A stretch of DNA of 37,645 nucleotides from an uncultured Selenomonadales bacterium (GTDB taxonomy: Bacteria > Bacillota > Negativicutes > Selenomonadales > Selenomonadaceae): positions 1 through 37,645 of the forward strand of contig CALFJB010000047.1 in NCBI GenBank assembly GCA_937877565.1, written 5' to 3'. Under the pieces are notes generated by a model that searched no databases, had not been told where the DNA came from, and worked only from the letters and a program-made list of their open reading frames with translations. Shown in pieces: positions 22,564 to 29,294 of this stretch. Position 1 is the first letter of the stretch. Every line of letters begins with the position of its first letter. A program made the position numbers and the translations under genes.

Positions 22564-23925
22564 TTAATTTGTCAAACTCCTAACAGGCGCGGGAATCCTG
22601 CCGCCACGCGCTATAAACGCCTCTGAACTGAAATTGCTTTTCACGGGAACAATAGGACAATATCCCAACAAGCCGCCGTATTCTACCACGTCGCCAACTT
22701 TTGCATTTGGTACAGGAATAATTCTAACTGCTGTAGTTTTGTTATTTATTACGCCAATAGCCGCCTCATCCGCAATAATACCGCTAATCGTCGCCGCGCT
22801 GACATCGCCCGCAACTGCAATCATATCTAAGCCGACGCTACAAACGCACGTCATAGCCTCCAATTTTTCAATCGTCAAACTGCCATTTTGTACAGCCGCT
22901 ATCATTCCTTCATCTTCGCTGACAGGGATAAAAGCCCCGCTCAAGCCGCCGACGTGTGAACTTGCCATTAAACCGCCTTTTTTAACCGCGTCATTTAAAA
23001 GCGCAAGTGCGGCAGTTGTACCGGGTGCGCCGCAACTTTCCAATCCCATTTCTTCCAAAATTCTTGCAACTGAATCACCGACAGCGGGAGTTGGAGCTAA
23101 CGACAAATCGACAATCCCAAATTGAACGCCTAACCTGCGCGACGCCTCCTGCGCTACAAGTTGCCCAACGCGGGTAATTTTAAACGCAGTCTTTTTAATC
23201 GCCTCTGCAATTTCAGTAAAATTTGCGCCTTTTAAATCTTCAAGTGCGTGCTTTACGACGCCGGGACCTGAAACGCCAACATTTATAACTGTATCAGCCT
23301 CGTTGACGCCGTGAAACGCACCCGCCATAAACGGATTATCGCTTGGAGCATTTGCGAAAATTACTAACTTTGCACAGCCAATAGCATTTTTATCCCGTGT
23401 CAATTCGGCGGCACGTTTGATAACTTCGCCCATTTCTCTGACGCAGTCCATATTTATACCGGCTTTAGTTGAGGCAAGATTTATCGAACTGCAGACTAAA
23501 TCAGTTGACGCCAACGCTTGAGGAATTGACTCAATTAAAATCCTGTCGCCTTGCGTAAAACCTTTTTCAACCAGCGCAGAAAAGCCGCCAATAAAATTTA
23601 CGCCAACTTCTTTTGCGGCTTTGTCCAAAGTTTCAGCTATTGGTACGTAACTTTCAGTTTTGCAAGATTCAGCGGCAATGGCAACCGGCGTAACTGAAAT
23701 TCTTTTATTGATAATTGGCACGCCGTATTCAGCCTCTATATCTTCGCCCGTCTTTACCAAAAATTCAGCCGTCTTTGTAATTTTATCGTAAACGTTGCGG
23801 CAAAATTCGTGTAAATTTGGATGAGCACAATCGCGCAGAGAAATTCCCATCGTTATTGTACGAACGTCTAATTTATTTTCGGTTATCATTCGGTTAGTTT
23901 CTAAAATATCTTCAATGGTTATCAA
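22564..23925 (-). CDS. PFL-family protein (UPF0210)
   Basis: I chose the TTG at 23925, nine bases after GGAGG; the longer frame to 23982 would include the promoter. The 453-residue protein matches the UPF0210 'PFL family' throughout: ITIEDILETNRMI at the start, FIGGFSALVEKGFT, and GGRIPAPVRSLTN at the end. Members are related in sequence to pyruvate formate-lyase but carry no glycyl radical site, and their role is unknown. They are usually paired with a small ACT-domain protein; none is present here. It is the first gene of the operon ending with nth. Confidence 0.88.
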   Translation of the reverse strand: MITIEDILETNRMITENKLDVRTITMGISLRDCAHPNLHEFCRNVYDKITKTAEFLVKTGEDIEAEYGVPIINKRISVTPVAIAAESCKTESYVPIAETLDKAAKEVGVNFIGGFSALVEKGFTQGDRILIESIPQALASTDLVCSSINLASTKAGINMDCVREMGEVIKRAAELTRDKNAIGCAKLVIFANAPSDNPFMAGAFHGVNEADTVINVGVSGPGVVKHALEDLKGANFTEIAEAIKKTAFKITRVGQLVAQEASRRLGVQFGIVDLSLAPTPAVGDSVARILEEMGLESCGAPGTTAALALLNDAVKKGGLMASSHVGGLSGAFIPVSEDEGMIAAVQNGSLTIEKLEAMTCVCSVGLDMIAVAGDVSAATISGIIADEAAIGVINNKTTAVRIIPVPNAKVGDVVEYGGLLGYCPIVPVKSNFSSEAFIARGGRIPAPVRSLTN

Positions 23926-23954
23926 AAAAATTTCGCCTCCATAAAATTTTTTCA

Positions 23955-23982
23955 ATTCTATCAAAAAGCTTTTCAATGTCAA
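23955..23982 (-). promoter_or_regulatory. Promoter of the PFL-GNAT-nth operon
   Basis: On the minus strand, TTGACA (23982-23977), 16-bp spacer, TAGAAT (23960-23955). Confidence 0.6.
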
Positions 23983-24057
23983 GAAAACTTTGATAACTAA
24001 TTACTATAAAATATATTCAAATAAAGAATTTTCATTTTTAGCGCGGCGTTATTAAAA

Positions 24058-24077
24058 TATATGAAGTTTTTCATATA
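24058..24077. promoter_or_regulatory. Perfect palindrome upstream of the decarboxylase genes
   Basis: TATATGAA and TTCATATA flank a four-base GTTT centre, 18 bases before the start codon of the gamma subunit gene. It could be an operator or a 5' hairpin next to the ribosome site (AAGGGAG). Confidence 0.45.
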
Positions 24078-24094
24078 CGAAGGGAGATTTTTTA

Positions 24095-24481
24095 ATGTCA
24101 CAACCTGTAACGACGAACCCGCTCATAATTATGTGCATAAATATGACGGTTGTTTTTGTCGTGTTAATATCTTTAAGTTTTTTGATTAAGCTGATTCATA
24201 TGATTGACCCGACGAAAGAGCCGGAAGTTAAAGACGCGGGCGGCGGCGAAAACGAGGCGGCTAAAGAAACTGCGGCGATTGTTGCAAGATTGAAAGAAAA
24301 TCCTGCACCCATGCCTGAACCCGTAATTGAGGAAGGTATTTCGCCGGAAGTTATCGCTGCAATTTCTGCGGCTATTGCTTGTTGCGGAATTTCCGGACAA
24401 GTTCGCGCAGTGCGTGTTGTAAATCCTAACCGTTCAGCGTGGCGACAAAACGCCCTTACAAGCGGATTGACGAATGTTTGA
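24095..24481 (+). CDS. Sodium-pump decarboxylase gamma subunit (OadG family)
   Basis: The 128-residue protein has one N-terminal transmembrane helix (about residues 10-34, MCINMTVVFVVLISLSFLIK), a Gly/Glu/Pro-rich linker, and a short C-terminal tail (PEVIAAISAAIACCG), the layout of OadG/MmdD subunits. These anchor the decarboxylase alpha subunit to the beta pump. It lies 13 bases before the beta subunit gene. It could belong to an oxaloacetate, methylmalonyl-CoA or glutaconyl-CoA decarboxylase; the catalytic and biotin-carrier subunits are not in this window. Confidence 0.82.
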   Translation: MSQPVTTNPLIIMCINMTVVFVVLISLSFLIKLIHMIDPTKEPEVKDAGGGENEAAKETAAIVARLKENPAPMPEPVIEEGISPEVIAAISAAIACCGISGQVRAVRVVNPNRSAWRQNALTSGLTNV

Positions 24482-24494
24482 GGAGGTAATTTAA

Positions 24495-25628
24495 TTGGAA
24501 TTTTTTAACGCCTTTGCAGTATCTCTCCAAGCAGTTTGGAATGACAGCGGCTTTTCAGCTTTTACGCCCGGCAATGGTATTATGATTCTCGTTGGCTTAG
24601 GTTTGCTTTATATGGCGTTCGTAAAAGAATTTGAGCCGTTACTTTTGGGACCAATCGCCTTTGGTTGTATTTTGGCGAATTTCCCGAACACTGAATTTTT
24701 CGGCGAAGAAATGAACGTTATGAAAGCCATTCGTTTTGGTATCAACTATGAAATTTTCCCGCCGTTAATCTTTTTGGGAATTGGCGCAATGACTGACTTT
24801 GCTCCGCTTTTAGCAAGACCTTCAACTTTGCTTTTAGGCGCGGCGGCTCAAATTGGCGTTTTCGTTGCACTTGCCGGCGCAATGATTGTCGGCTTTGACA
24901 TTAAAGAGGCGGCGGCTATTGGAATTATCGGCGGCGCAGATGGTCCTACTTCGATTTATCTTTCAATCAAACTTGCACCGCACCTTTTAGGCGCAATAGC
25001 GGTCGCGGCTTATACTTATATGTCACTCGTCCCAATGATTCAGCCGCCAATTATGAAGGCTTTAACTTCACAAAAAGAACGTGAAGTAGTAATGCAGGAA
25101 TTGCGCACTGTCACAAAATTTGAGCGCGTAGTTTTTCCAATCGCTGTAACAATTTTTGTAAGTTTGTTACTCCCGCCAATTACAGCTTTACTCGGTATGT
25201 TGATGCTTGGTAATTTGTTCCGTGAAAGCGGCGTTACTGACAGACTTTCAGATACGGCGCAAAATTCGTTGTGCAATATCGTTACAATCTTTTTGGCAAC
25301 CGGTACAGGTATGACAATGAACGCTGACGACTTTTTGAAGGCAGATACTTTGTTAATCATTTGCTTAGGTTTGGTCGCGTTTATGGGAGGTACTGCAGGC
25401 GGCGTTATTTTCGGTAAAATTATGTGCAGATTGAGCGGCTGGACGGTTAATCCGTTAATTGGATCGGCGGGCGTTTCTGCAGTTCCAATGGCGGCGCGTG
25501 TTTCTCAAATTGTCGGTATGAAGGCAAAGCCCGGCAATTATTTATTAATGCATGCAATGGGACCTAACGTCGCCGGTGTTATCGGTACGGCGGTTGCGGC
25601 AGGTACAATGCTTGCAATGCTAAAATAG
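24495..25628 (+). CDS. Sodium-pump decarboxylase beta subunit (OadB/MmdB/GcdB family)
   Basis: The start is a TTG (24495) with GAGGAGGT upstream. The 377-residue protein has about nine or ten hydrophobic helices and the two family signatures: IIGGADGPTSIY (near residue 150), part of the sodium site, and GSAGVSAVPMAARVSQ (near 320). It couples decarboxylation of carboxybiotin to export of Na+. Its size and motifs are complete. With the gamma subunit it forms a two-gene unit closed by a strong hairpin. Substrate specificity depends on the missing alpha subunit; methylmalonyl-CoA decarboxylation would fit a propionate-forming Negativicute, but this is inference. Confidence 0.93.
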   Translation: MEFFNAFAVSLQAVWNDSGFSAFTPGNGIMILVGLGLLYMAFVKEFEPLLLGPIAFGCILANFPNTEFFGEEMNVMKAIRFGINYEIFPPLIFLGIGAMTDFAPLLARPSTLLLGAAAQIGVFVALAGAMIVGFDIKEAAAIGIIGGADGPTSIYLSIKLAPHLLGAIAVAAYTYMSLVPMIQPPIMKALTSQKEREVVMQELRTVTKFERVVFPIAVTIFVSLLLPPITALLGMLMLGNLFRESGVTDRLSDTAQNSLCNIVTIFLATGTGMTMNADDFLKADTLLIICLGLVAFMGGTAGGVIFGKIMCRLSGWTVNPLIGSAGVSAVPMAARVSQIVGMKAKPGNYLLMHAMGPNVAGVIGTAVAAGTMLAMLK

Positions 25629-25647
25629 CTTAATATAAAAACTTTTC

Positions 25648-25680
25648 AACGTCGTTGCAGAAATGCGGCGGCGTTTTTTT
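25648..25680 (+). terminator. Terminator after the beta subunit gene
   Basis: A 12-bp stem with three G-U pairs (AACGTCGTTGCA with TGCGGCGGCGTT), GAAA loop and seven T's. Confidence 0.85.
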
Positions 25681-25712
25681 GTTTAGAAACTAAAAAAAAT
25701 TTAAAATATAAC

Positions 25713-25743
25713 TTGACAAACATAACACGGGGGGGGGTATAAT
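25713..25743 (+). promoter_or_regulatory. Promoter with nine-G tract in the spacer (candidate phase-variable)
   Basis: Perfect TTGACA (25713-25718) and TATAAT (25738-25743) boxes are separated by 19 bp, of which the last part is a run of nine G's directly before TATAAT. Seven G's would give the optimal 17-bp spacing. Gain or loss of G's by strand slippage would change promoter strength. Confidence 0.75.
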
Positions 25744-25788
25744 ATAAATGTAATAACTTAATTTTTTTATTGATTGGAGGAATTTAAA

Positions 25789-26679
25789 ATGACTAGTTAT
25801 CTTAGTACTTACGGAGGTAATAGTTGGGGAAGTTCCACGCAGCGCGGCAACGTGAATTCGGGATTTTTAAGCCTCGATAATGCCAATGAAAGACGTAGAC
25901 TGCAAGAAGCCATGAGAAAAAATACTCAAACGCTCATTGATTCTGCAAACGCTGCAGACGCGTCAACTAAAACAACTACTTCAAGCACAACAACATCTTC
26001 AACTAAAACCTCTACCACAACCACAACTACAACAACGCCCACAACAACTACTTCAAGTACAACAACCTATTCAAGCACTACGACTCCTGCCAGTACAACA
26101 ACTTATTCAACTACAACAACTCCTGTAGTTACAACTCCCGCAAGCACGACAACCTATTCAACTACGACAACGCCTACAATTACAACGCCCGCCGTTACAA
26201 CGCCTGCAATTACATCAGCTTTAACACTTCCAACGCTGCCTTCACTTACGACAGATTTAAGCGCGTACAGTACAACTACACCTACAGCCACTACAACTTC
26301 AACCGCTACAACTCCAACGACTATTCCAAATGTAACCTCGTACAGTGCAACTACTCCAACTTCACTTACTACGCCTTTTGCGTTCAGCACATTTAATAAT
26401 TTAATGTATTCGTTTATGAGCATGATGATGAGTATGGCTAATTTGTTTGGCGGCAATGCTTTACGCGCCGCCACTTCGCCTTTCGCCGCTAATACAATGA
26501 TGAATTTGATAAATGGCGGTAATTATATTTCGGCGAATACAAACACGCTTGACAGCATTATAACGCCAAGCACTTTGGGCAATTCGGTCAGTAATGTAAT
26601 TCCAAATGACTTAAGCAGCATTGGCAGTAGCGCAAATAATCCTGTAATTGCTCAATCAAGCGGCAGTACGACGGTATAA
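25789..26679 (+). CDS. Thr-rich low-complexity protein
   Basis: The ATG at 25789 follows TTGGAGGA. The 296-residue protein has a polar N-terminal part of about 60 residues without a signal peptide, then about 130 residues rich in Thr, Ser and Pro with repeated units of the STTTYSTTTTP type, then a C-terminal part with a hydrophobic Met/Phe-rich stretch (MYSFMSMMMSMANLFG) and an Asn/Ser-rich tail. The Thr-rich part resembles stalk or linker regions of surface proteins. I do not recognise a domain. The unusual promoter suggests on/off expression. A terminator follows. The nearest secretion gene is the TolC-family gene 220 bp downstream. Confidence 0.75.
   Translation: MTSYLSTYGGNSWGSSTQRGNVNSGFLSLDNANERRRLQEAMRKNTQTLIDSANAADASTKTTTSSTTTSSTKTSTTTTTTTTPTTTTSSTTTYSSTTTPASTTTYSTTTTPVVTTPASTTTYSTTTTPTITTPAVTTPAITSALTLPTLPSLTTDLSAYSTTTPTATTTSTATTPTTIPNVTSYSATTPTSLTTPFAFSTFNNLMYSFMSMMMSMANLFGGNALRAATSPFAANTMMNLINGGNYISANTNTLDSIITPSTLGNSVSNVIPNDLSSIGSSANNPVIAQSSGSTTV
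25970..26220 (+). repeat. Degenerate tandem repeats coding for Thr-rich segments
   Basis: Units such as ACAACTTATTCAACTACAAC recur with small changes (for example near 26098 and 26149). They encode Thr/Ser/Pro runs and could vary in number between strains. Confidence 0.65.
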
Positions 26680-26722
26680 AATATTTTTAAAACGGACTTT
26701 ATTAAAATTGAATTAAAAATTG

Positions 26723-26750
26723 GCGGCGGTATTTCAATCGTCGCTTTTTT
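26723..26750 (+). terminator. Terminator after the Thr-rich gene
   Basis: GCGGCGGT pairs with ATCGTCGC (two G-U pairs), six-base loop, then six T's. Confidence 0.75.
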
Positions 26751-26860
26751 GTTGTAAATTTTTATATTAAGATTTTATAATTTTCTGTACGCTTTCCATT
26801 AATTTAAATTTAGTAATGTTTGTGGTGATTTTTTGTTTTGAAGACATTAGCAATTAAATT

Positions 26861-26871
26861 TGTGGTATAAT
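26861..26871 (+). promoter_or_regulatory. Extended -10 promoter of the TolC-family gene
   Basis: TGTGGTATAAT, with TATAAT at 26866-26871 and a TGG extension, 27 bases before the ATG at 26899. A weak AGACAT lies 24 bases before TATAAT, where the sigma-linked promoters of the opposite cluster have TGTCAT. Confidence 0.5.
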
Positions 26872-26898
26872 GAGGAAAATTTTTTTGGAGGCAGTTTA

Positions 26899-28338
26899 AT
26901 GAAAAATTTTTTAAAAATTTTTCTTATCATTGAAATTTATTTGTTTTGTTCGGTTAATATCAGTTTTGCGGAAAGTTTGAAAATTACTTTGGAAGACGCA
27001 ATAAATTTGGCACTGAAAAATAATCGAACTATTGAACAATCTGAAGATGACAGAGAGGCAGCGCGTTGGAATTTATCGGCAGTTCGCAGGAGTTTTGGTC
27101 CCAGTTTGAATTGGATCAGCAGCGCAAATAAAATTGGCGGAAGATTTTATAACGATTCGCGTGCAAGTCGCAGCCAATTTAATAGTTGGACTGAAGAACA
27201 AAAAATTGCTTCCGGTTACCAAATTGCTGATTTTCCGCGTTATGAATCAGAAACCTCAAACAGTTTAAATTTTTCATTTCCAATTTACAGCGGTGGAAGA
27301 TTGGAATCTCAAAAAAAATCTGCCGAATACAATTTAAATTCTGCGGATTTAATTTTGGAAAATACGCGGCAAGAAATAAAATTTCAAACAACGCAGGCTT
27401 TTTATCAAGTTTTGCAGTACAATGATTTAATGAATGTTCGGATGGAAGAAATGATAAATCTTTCAGAGCATTTGGAAAATGTAAAAATTCAGTACGAAAT
27501 TGGTACAGTTGCAATGTCTGACGTTTTGGCAACAAATGTTCAACTTGCAAACAGCCGACAAAATTATAATTCTGCACAAATAAATTTTGAAAACGCGGTT
27601 GCAACTTTGAACAATTTAATAGGTTTGCCGGTCGATACAAATTTGATAATGGATGGAGATTTAAAATATACGTCCTTCGATGAAGATGAAAATTTTTGTT
27701 TGGAATACGCGTTAAATCATCGACCGGACGGAATTGCAGCAAATTTTTCAGTAAAAAGTGCAGAATCTGCAGTTAATCAGGCAAAAGCCGGAACGCGACC
27801 AAATATTTCTGCCGTTGTAAGCGGCGCATTTTCCGGCGAAGGAGCATTTAAAGCGGATCATATAAAAGAACATTGGGCGGCAGGTCTGGAAATGAATTGG
27901 AATATTTTTGACAATAATGTTACTTCGGCGCAAGTAAAGCAGACAAAAATTTTGCAAAAAAAAGCTGAATCGCAAGAAAAAGAACAAATTGAAAAAATTA
28001 GACTGGAAGTTCACAACGCTTATACAAGTTTGAGAATCTCTGAAAAAAATGTAAAAATTTCTGAAGAAACAATCCAGCAGGCGCAAGAACAATATTTAAT
28101 TGCTAAAATTCGCTATGAAGAAGGTGTTGACACAAATTTAAACGTAATGGACGCGCAGGAAAAGTTGACGCAGGCGCGAACAAATTATTTTTCCGCGCTG
28201 TATTTTTACAACACAAGCAAGGCGCAACTTGAAAAGGCAATGGGTATTCCAATAGTAATTGACGCCGCAATTTATAAAAAAGCGGTTGACGAAGGAAAAG
28301 TTTCCAAGAAAGCATTAGAGTTTTCAAAAGTTGAATAA
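26899..28338 (+). CDS. TolC-family outer-membrane efflux protein
   Basis: The start is the ATG at 26899 with GGAGGC upstream. The 479-residue protein has a signal peptide (cleavage after SFA near residue 24) and two OEP repeats with the usual opening LTLEDAINLALKNN-type sequence, long helical stretches (for example VNQAKAGTRPNISAV) and a second repeat ending LEKAMGI. TolC trimers form the outer-membrane channel and periplasmic tunnel for type I secretion and efflux. It faces the peptide-export cluster at 28382-36842 and would supply its missing outer-membrane part. The length is normal. A bidirectional terminator separates it from the 77-residue gene. Confidence 0.92.
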   Translation: MKNFLKIFLIIEIYLFCSVNISFAESLKITLEDAINLALKNNRTIEQSEDDREAARWNLSAVRRSFGPSLNWISSANKIGGRFYNDSRASRSQFNSWTEEQKIASGYQIADFPRYESETSNSLNFSFPIYSGGRLESQKKSAEYNLNSADLILENTRQEIKFQTTQAFYQVLQYNDLMNVRMEEMINLSEHLENVKIQYEIGTVAMSDVLATNVQLANSRQNYNSAQINFENAVATLNNLIGLPVDTNLIMDGDLKYTSFDEDENFCLEYALNHRPDGIAANFSVKSAESAVNQAKAGTRPNISAVVSGAFSGEGAFKADHIKEHWAAGLEMNWNIFDNNVTSAQVKQTKILQKKAESQEKEQIEKIRLEVHNAYTSLRISEKNVKISEETIQQAQEQYLIAKIRYEEGVDTNLNVMDAQEKLTQARTNYFSALYFYNTSKAQLEKAMGIPIVIDAAIYKKAVDEGKVSKKALEFSKVE

Positions 28339-28354
28339 ATTTTCCGCAAAAAAA

Positions 28355-28381
28355 ATCCTCCTTAATTGGAGGATAATTTTT
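28355..28381. terminator. Bidirectional terminator between the TolC-family gene and the export cluster
   Basis: ATCCTCC (28355-28361) pairs with GGAGGAT (28368-28374), six-base loop; A and T runs on both sides serve both strands. Confidence 0.85.
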
Positions 28382-28615
28382 TTATATATTTTTTTTGAAA
28401 TTTTCATTACGGTTGGAATTTCCGGCTGCAACCACAAAATCTAATTCTTCGTCGCAAATTTTTTCCTCTGCCAACTGTTGAGCAAAACTTTTAAAATTTT
28501 TCAAGTTGTTTTGTCGTTGCCGTTTCAAAAGTTCTTTAAGTAAACTTTCTTTCACCTTGCTGAACATTGAATAATCAAATTCACGCAAACTTTTTTCTAA
28601 AATTTCTTCAGTCAT
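28382..28615 (-). CDS. 77-residue protein with leader-like C-terminal motif (possible secreted-peptide precursor)
   Basis: I chose the ATG at 28615, eight bases after TGAGGAG; a GTG at 28624 overlaps the ribosome site. Residues 1-50 are helical and charged (FDYSMFSKVKESLLKELL). Residues 55-65 read DEELDFVVAAG, closely resembling the DEELEKVAGG processing motif of the 63-residue peptide in the same cluster, and are followed by only 12 polar residues. It has no membrane segment. It lies just downstream of the sigma gene and has its own copy of the shared promoter motif. It may be a second exported peptide with a very short product, or a helper that binds the exporter or the sigma factor. I do not recognise a named family with confidence. 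Confidence 0.6.
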   Translation of the reverse strand: MTEEILEKSLREFDYSMFSKVKESLLKELLKRQRQNNLKNFKSFAQQLAEEKICDEELDFVVAAGNSNRNENFKKNI

Positions 28616-28647
28616 TTCAATCACTCCTCAAAAGTTTTTCTGTTAAA

Positions 28648-28676
28648 TTATATGCACCGGCTGCAAAATTATTACA
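28648..28676 (-). promoter_or_regulatory. Sigma-linked promoter motif before the 77-residue gene
   Basis: On the minus strand, TGTAATAATT (28676-28667), nine bases, GTGCATATAA (28657-28648). It matches the motifs at 29249-29277 and 32340-32368, with two or three differences in the upstream part. It overlaps the 3' end of the sigma gene. Confidence 0.6.
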
Positions 28677-29220
28677 AAAGATTCTTCAAAGTATTTTTTG
28701 AGCGTTTCAAAATTACGCTTACCGTGTTTGGTTTCAAATTTAAAATTTCTGCAATTTTGCGCGGCGGATAATTAAGCCAATAAGTCATCTCAATAATTTT
28801 TCTTTCGCGTTCCGGCAATTTTTCCAAAGCGGCACGAATTTTATTTTGAGTTTCTGCCTGTAAAATTTTTTTCTCCGGCTCTTCAAATTCAGGCGCGGCA
28901 GGATTAAAATTTTCGTCCCAAGTTTCTTCGTGTTCTCCGTGATAATTTTGAGAACGCCAAAACATTTTCATTTCATTCAGCGCAATTTGAAAAAGCCAAG
29001 TTGAAAAAGCCGCACGATTAGGATTATAACTTTGCAGATTCTCAAACATTTTCAAAAAAGTTCTGCTTATAATTTCATCTGTAATATCTGCGTCGGAAGT
29101 TTTCGCGTAAATAAATTTGTAAACTCGCGGAAAAAAATGCTGATAGAGTTCGTTAAAAGATTCTTCGTCCTGAATCGCCGCAACCGCCAAATTATTCCAG
29201 TAAGAAATATTTTTTTCCAA
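28672..29220 (-). CDS. ECF-like RNA polymerase sigma-70 factor
   Basis: The start is probably the TTG at 29220, five bases after AGGTGA; a GTG at 29229 is the alternative. The product is about 182 residues and has sigma region 2 (ITDEIISRTFLKMFENLQSY, then FSTWLFQIALNEMKMFWR) and region 4 with its helix-turn-helix (LPERERKIIEMTYWLNYPPRKIAEILNLKPNTVSVILKR in overlapping parts), with no region 1.1 or 3, as in ECF factors. No transmembrane anti-sigma factor is encoded nearby. It lies between the second ABC gene and the 77-residue gene. It has upstream the same promoter motif as that gene and the peptide gene, so it probably activates itself and them. Confidence 0.88.
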   Translation of the reverse strand: MEKNISYWNNLAVAAIQDEESFNELYQHFFPRVYKFIYAKTSDADITDEIISRTFLKMFENLQSYNPNRAAFSTWLFQIALNEMKMFWRSQNYHGEHEETWDENFNPAAPEFEEPEKKILQAETQNKIRAALEKLPERERKIIEMTYWLNYPPRKIAEILNLKPNTVSVILKRSKNTLKNLL

Positions 29221-29248
29221 AATTTTCACCTGCCGAAATTTTTTTTAA

Positions 29249-29277
29249 TTATACGCACAAATTTTAATTTTATGACA
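29249..29277 (-). promoter_or_regulatory. Sigma-linked promoter motif before the sigma gene
   Basis: On the minus strand, TGTCATAAAA (29277-29268), nine bases, GTGCGTATAA (29258-29249), about 30 bases before the start codon. It is the autoregulation candidate. Confidence 0.65.
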
Positions 29278-29294
29278 AGATTTTAAAAAATTTT

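Noticed and set aside
25937..26474. Gln/Leu-rich and Val-rich frames overlapping the Thr-rich gene
   Set aside because: They are the other frames of an ACA/ACT repeat and have no ribosome sites.
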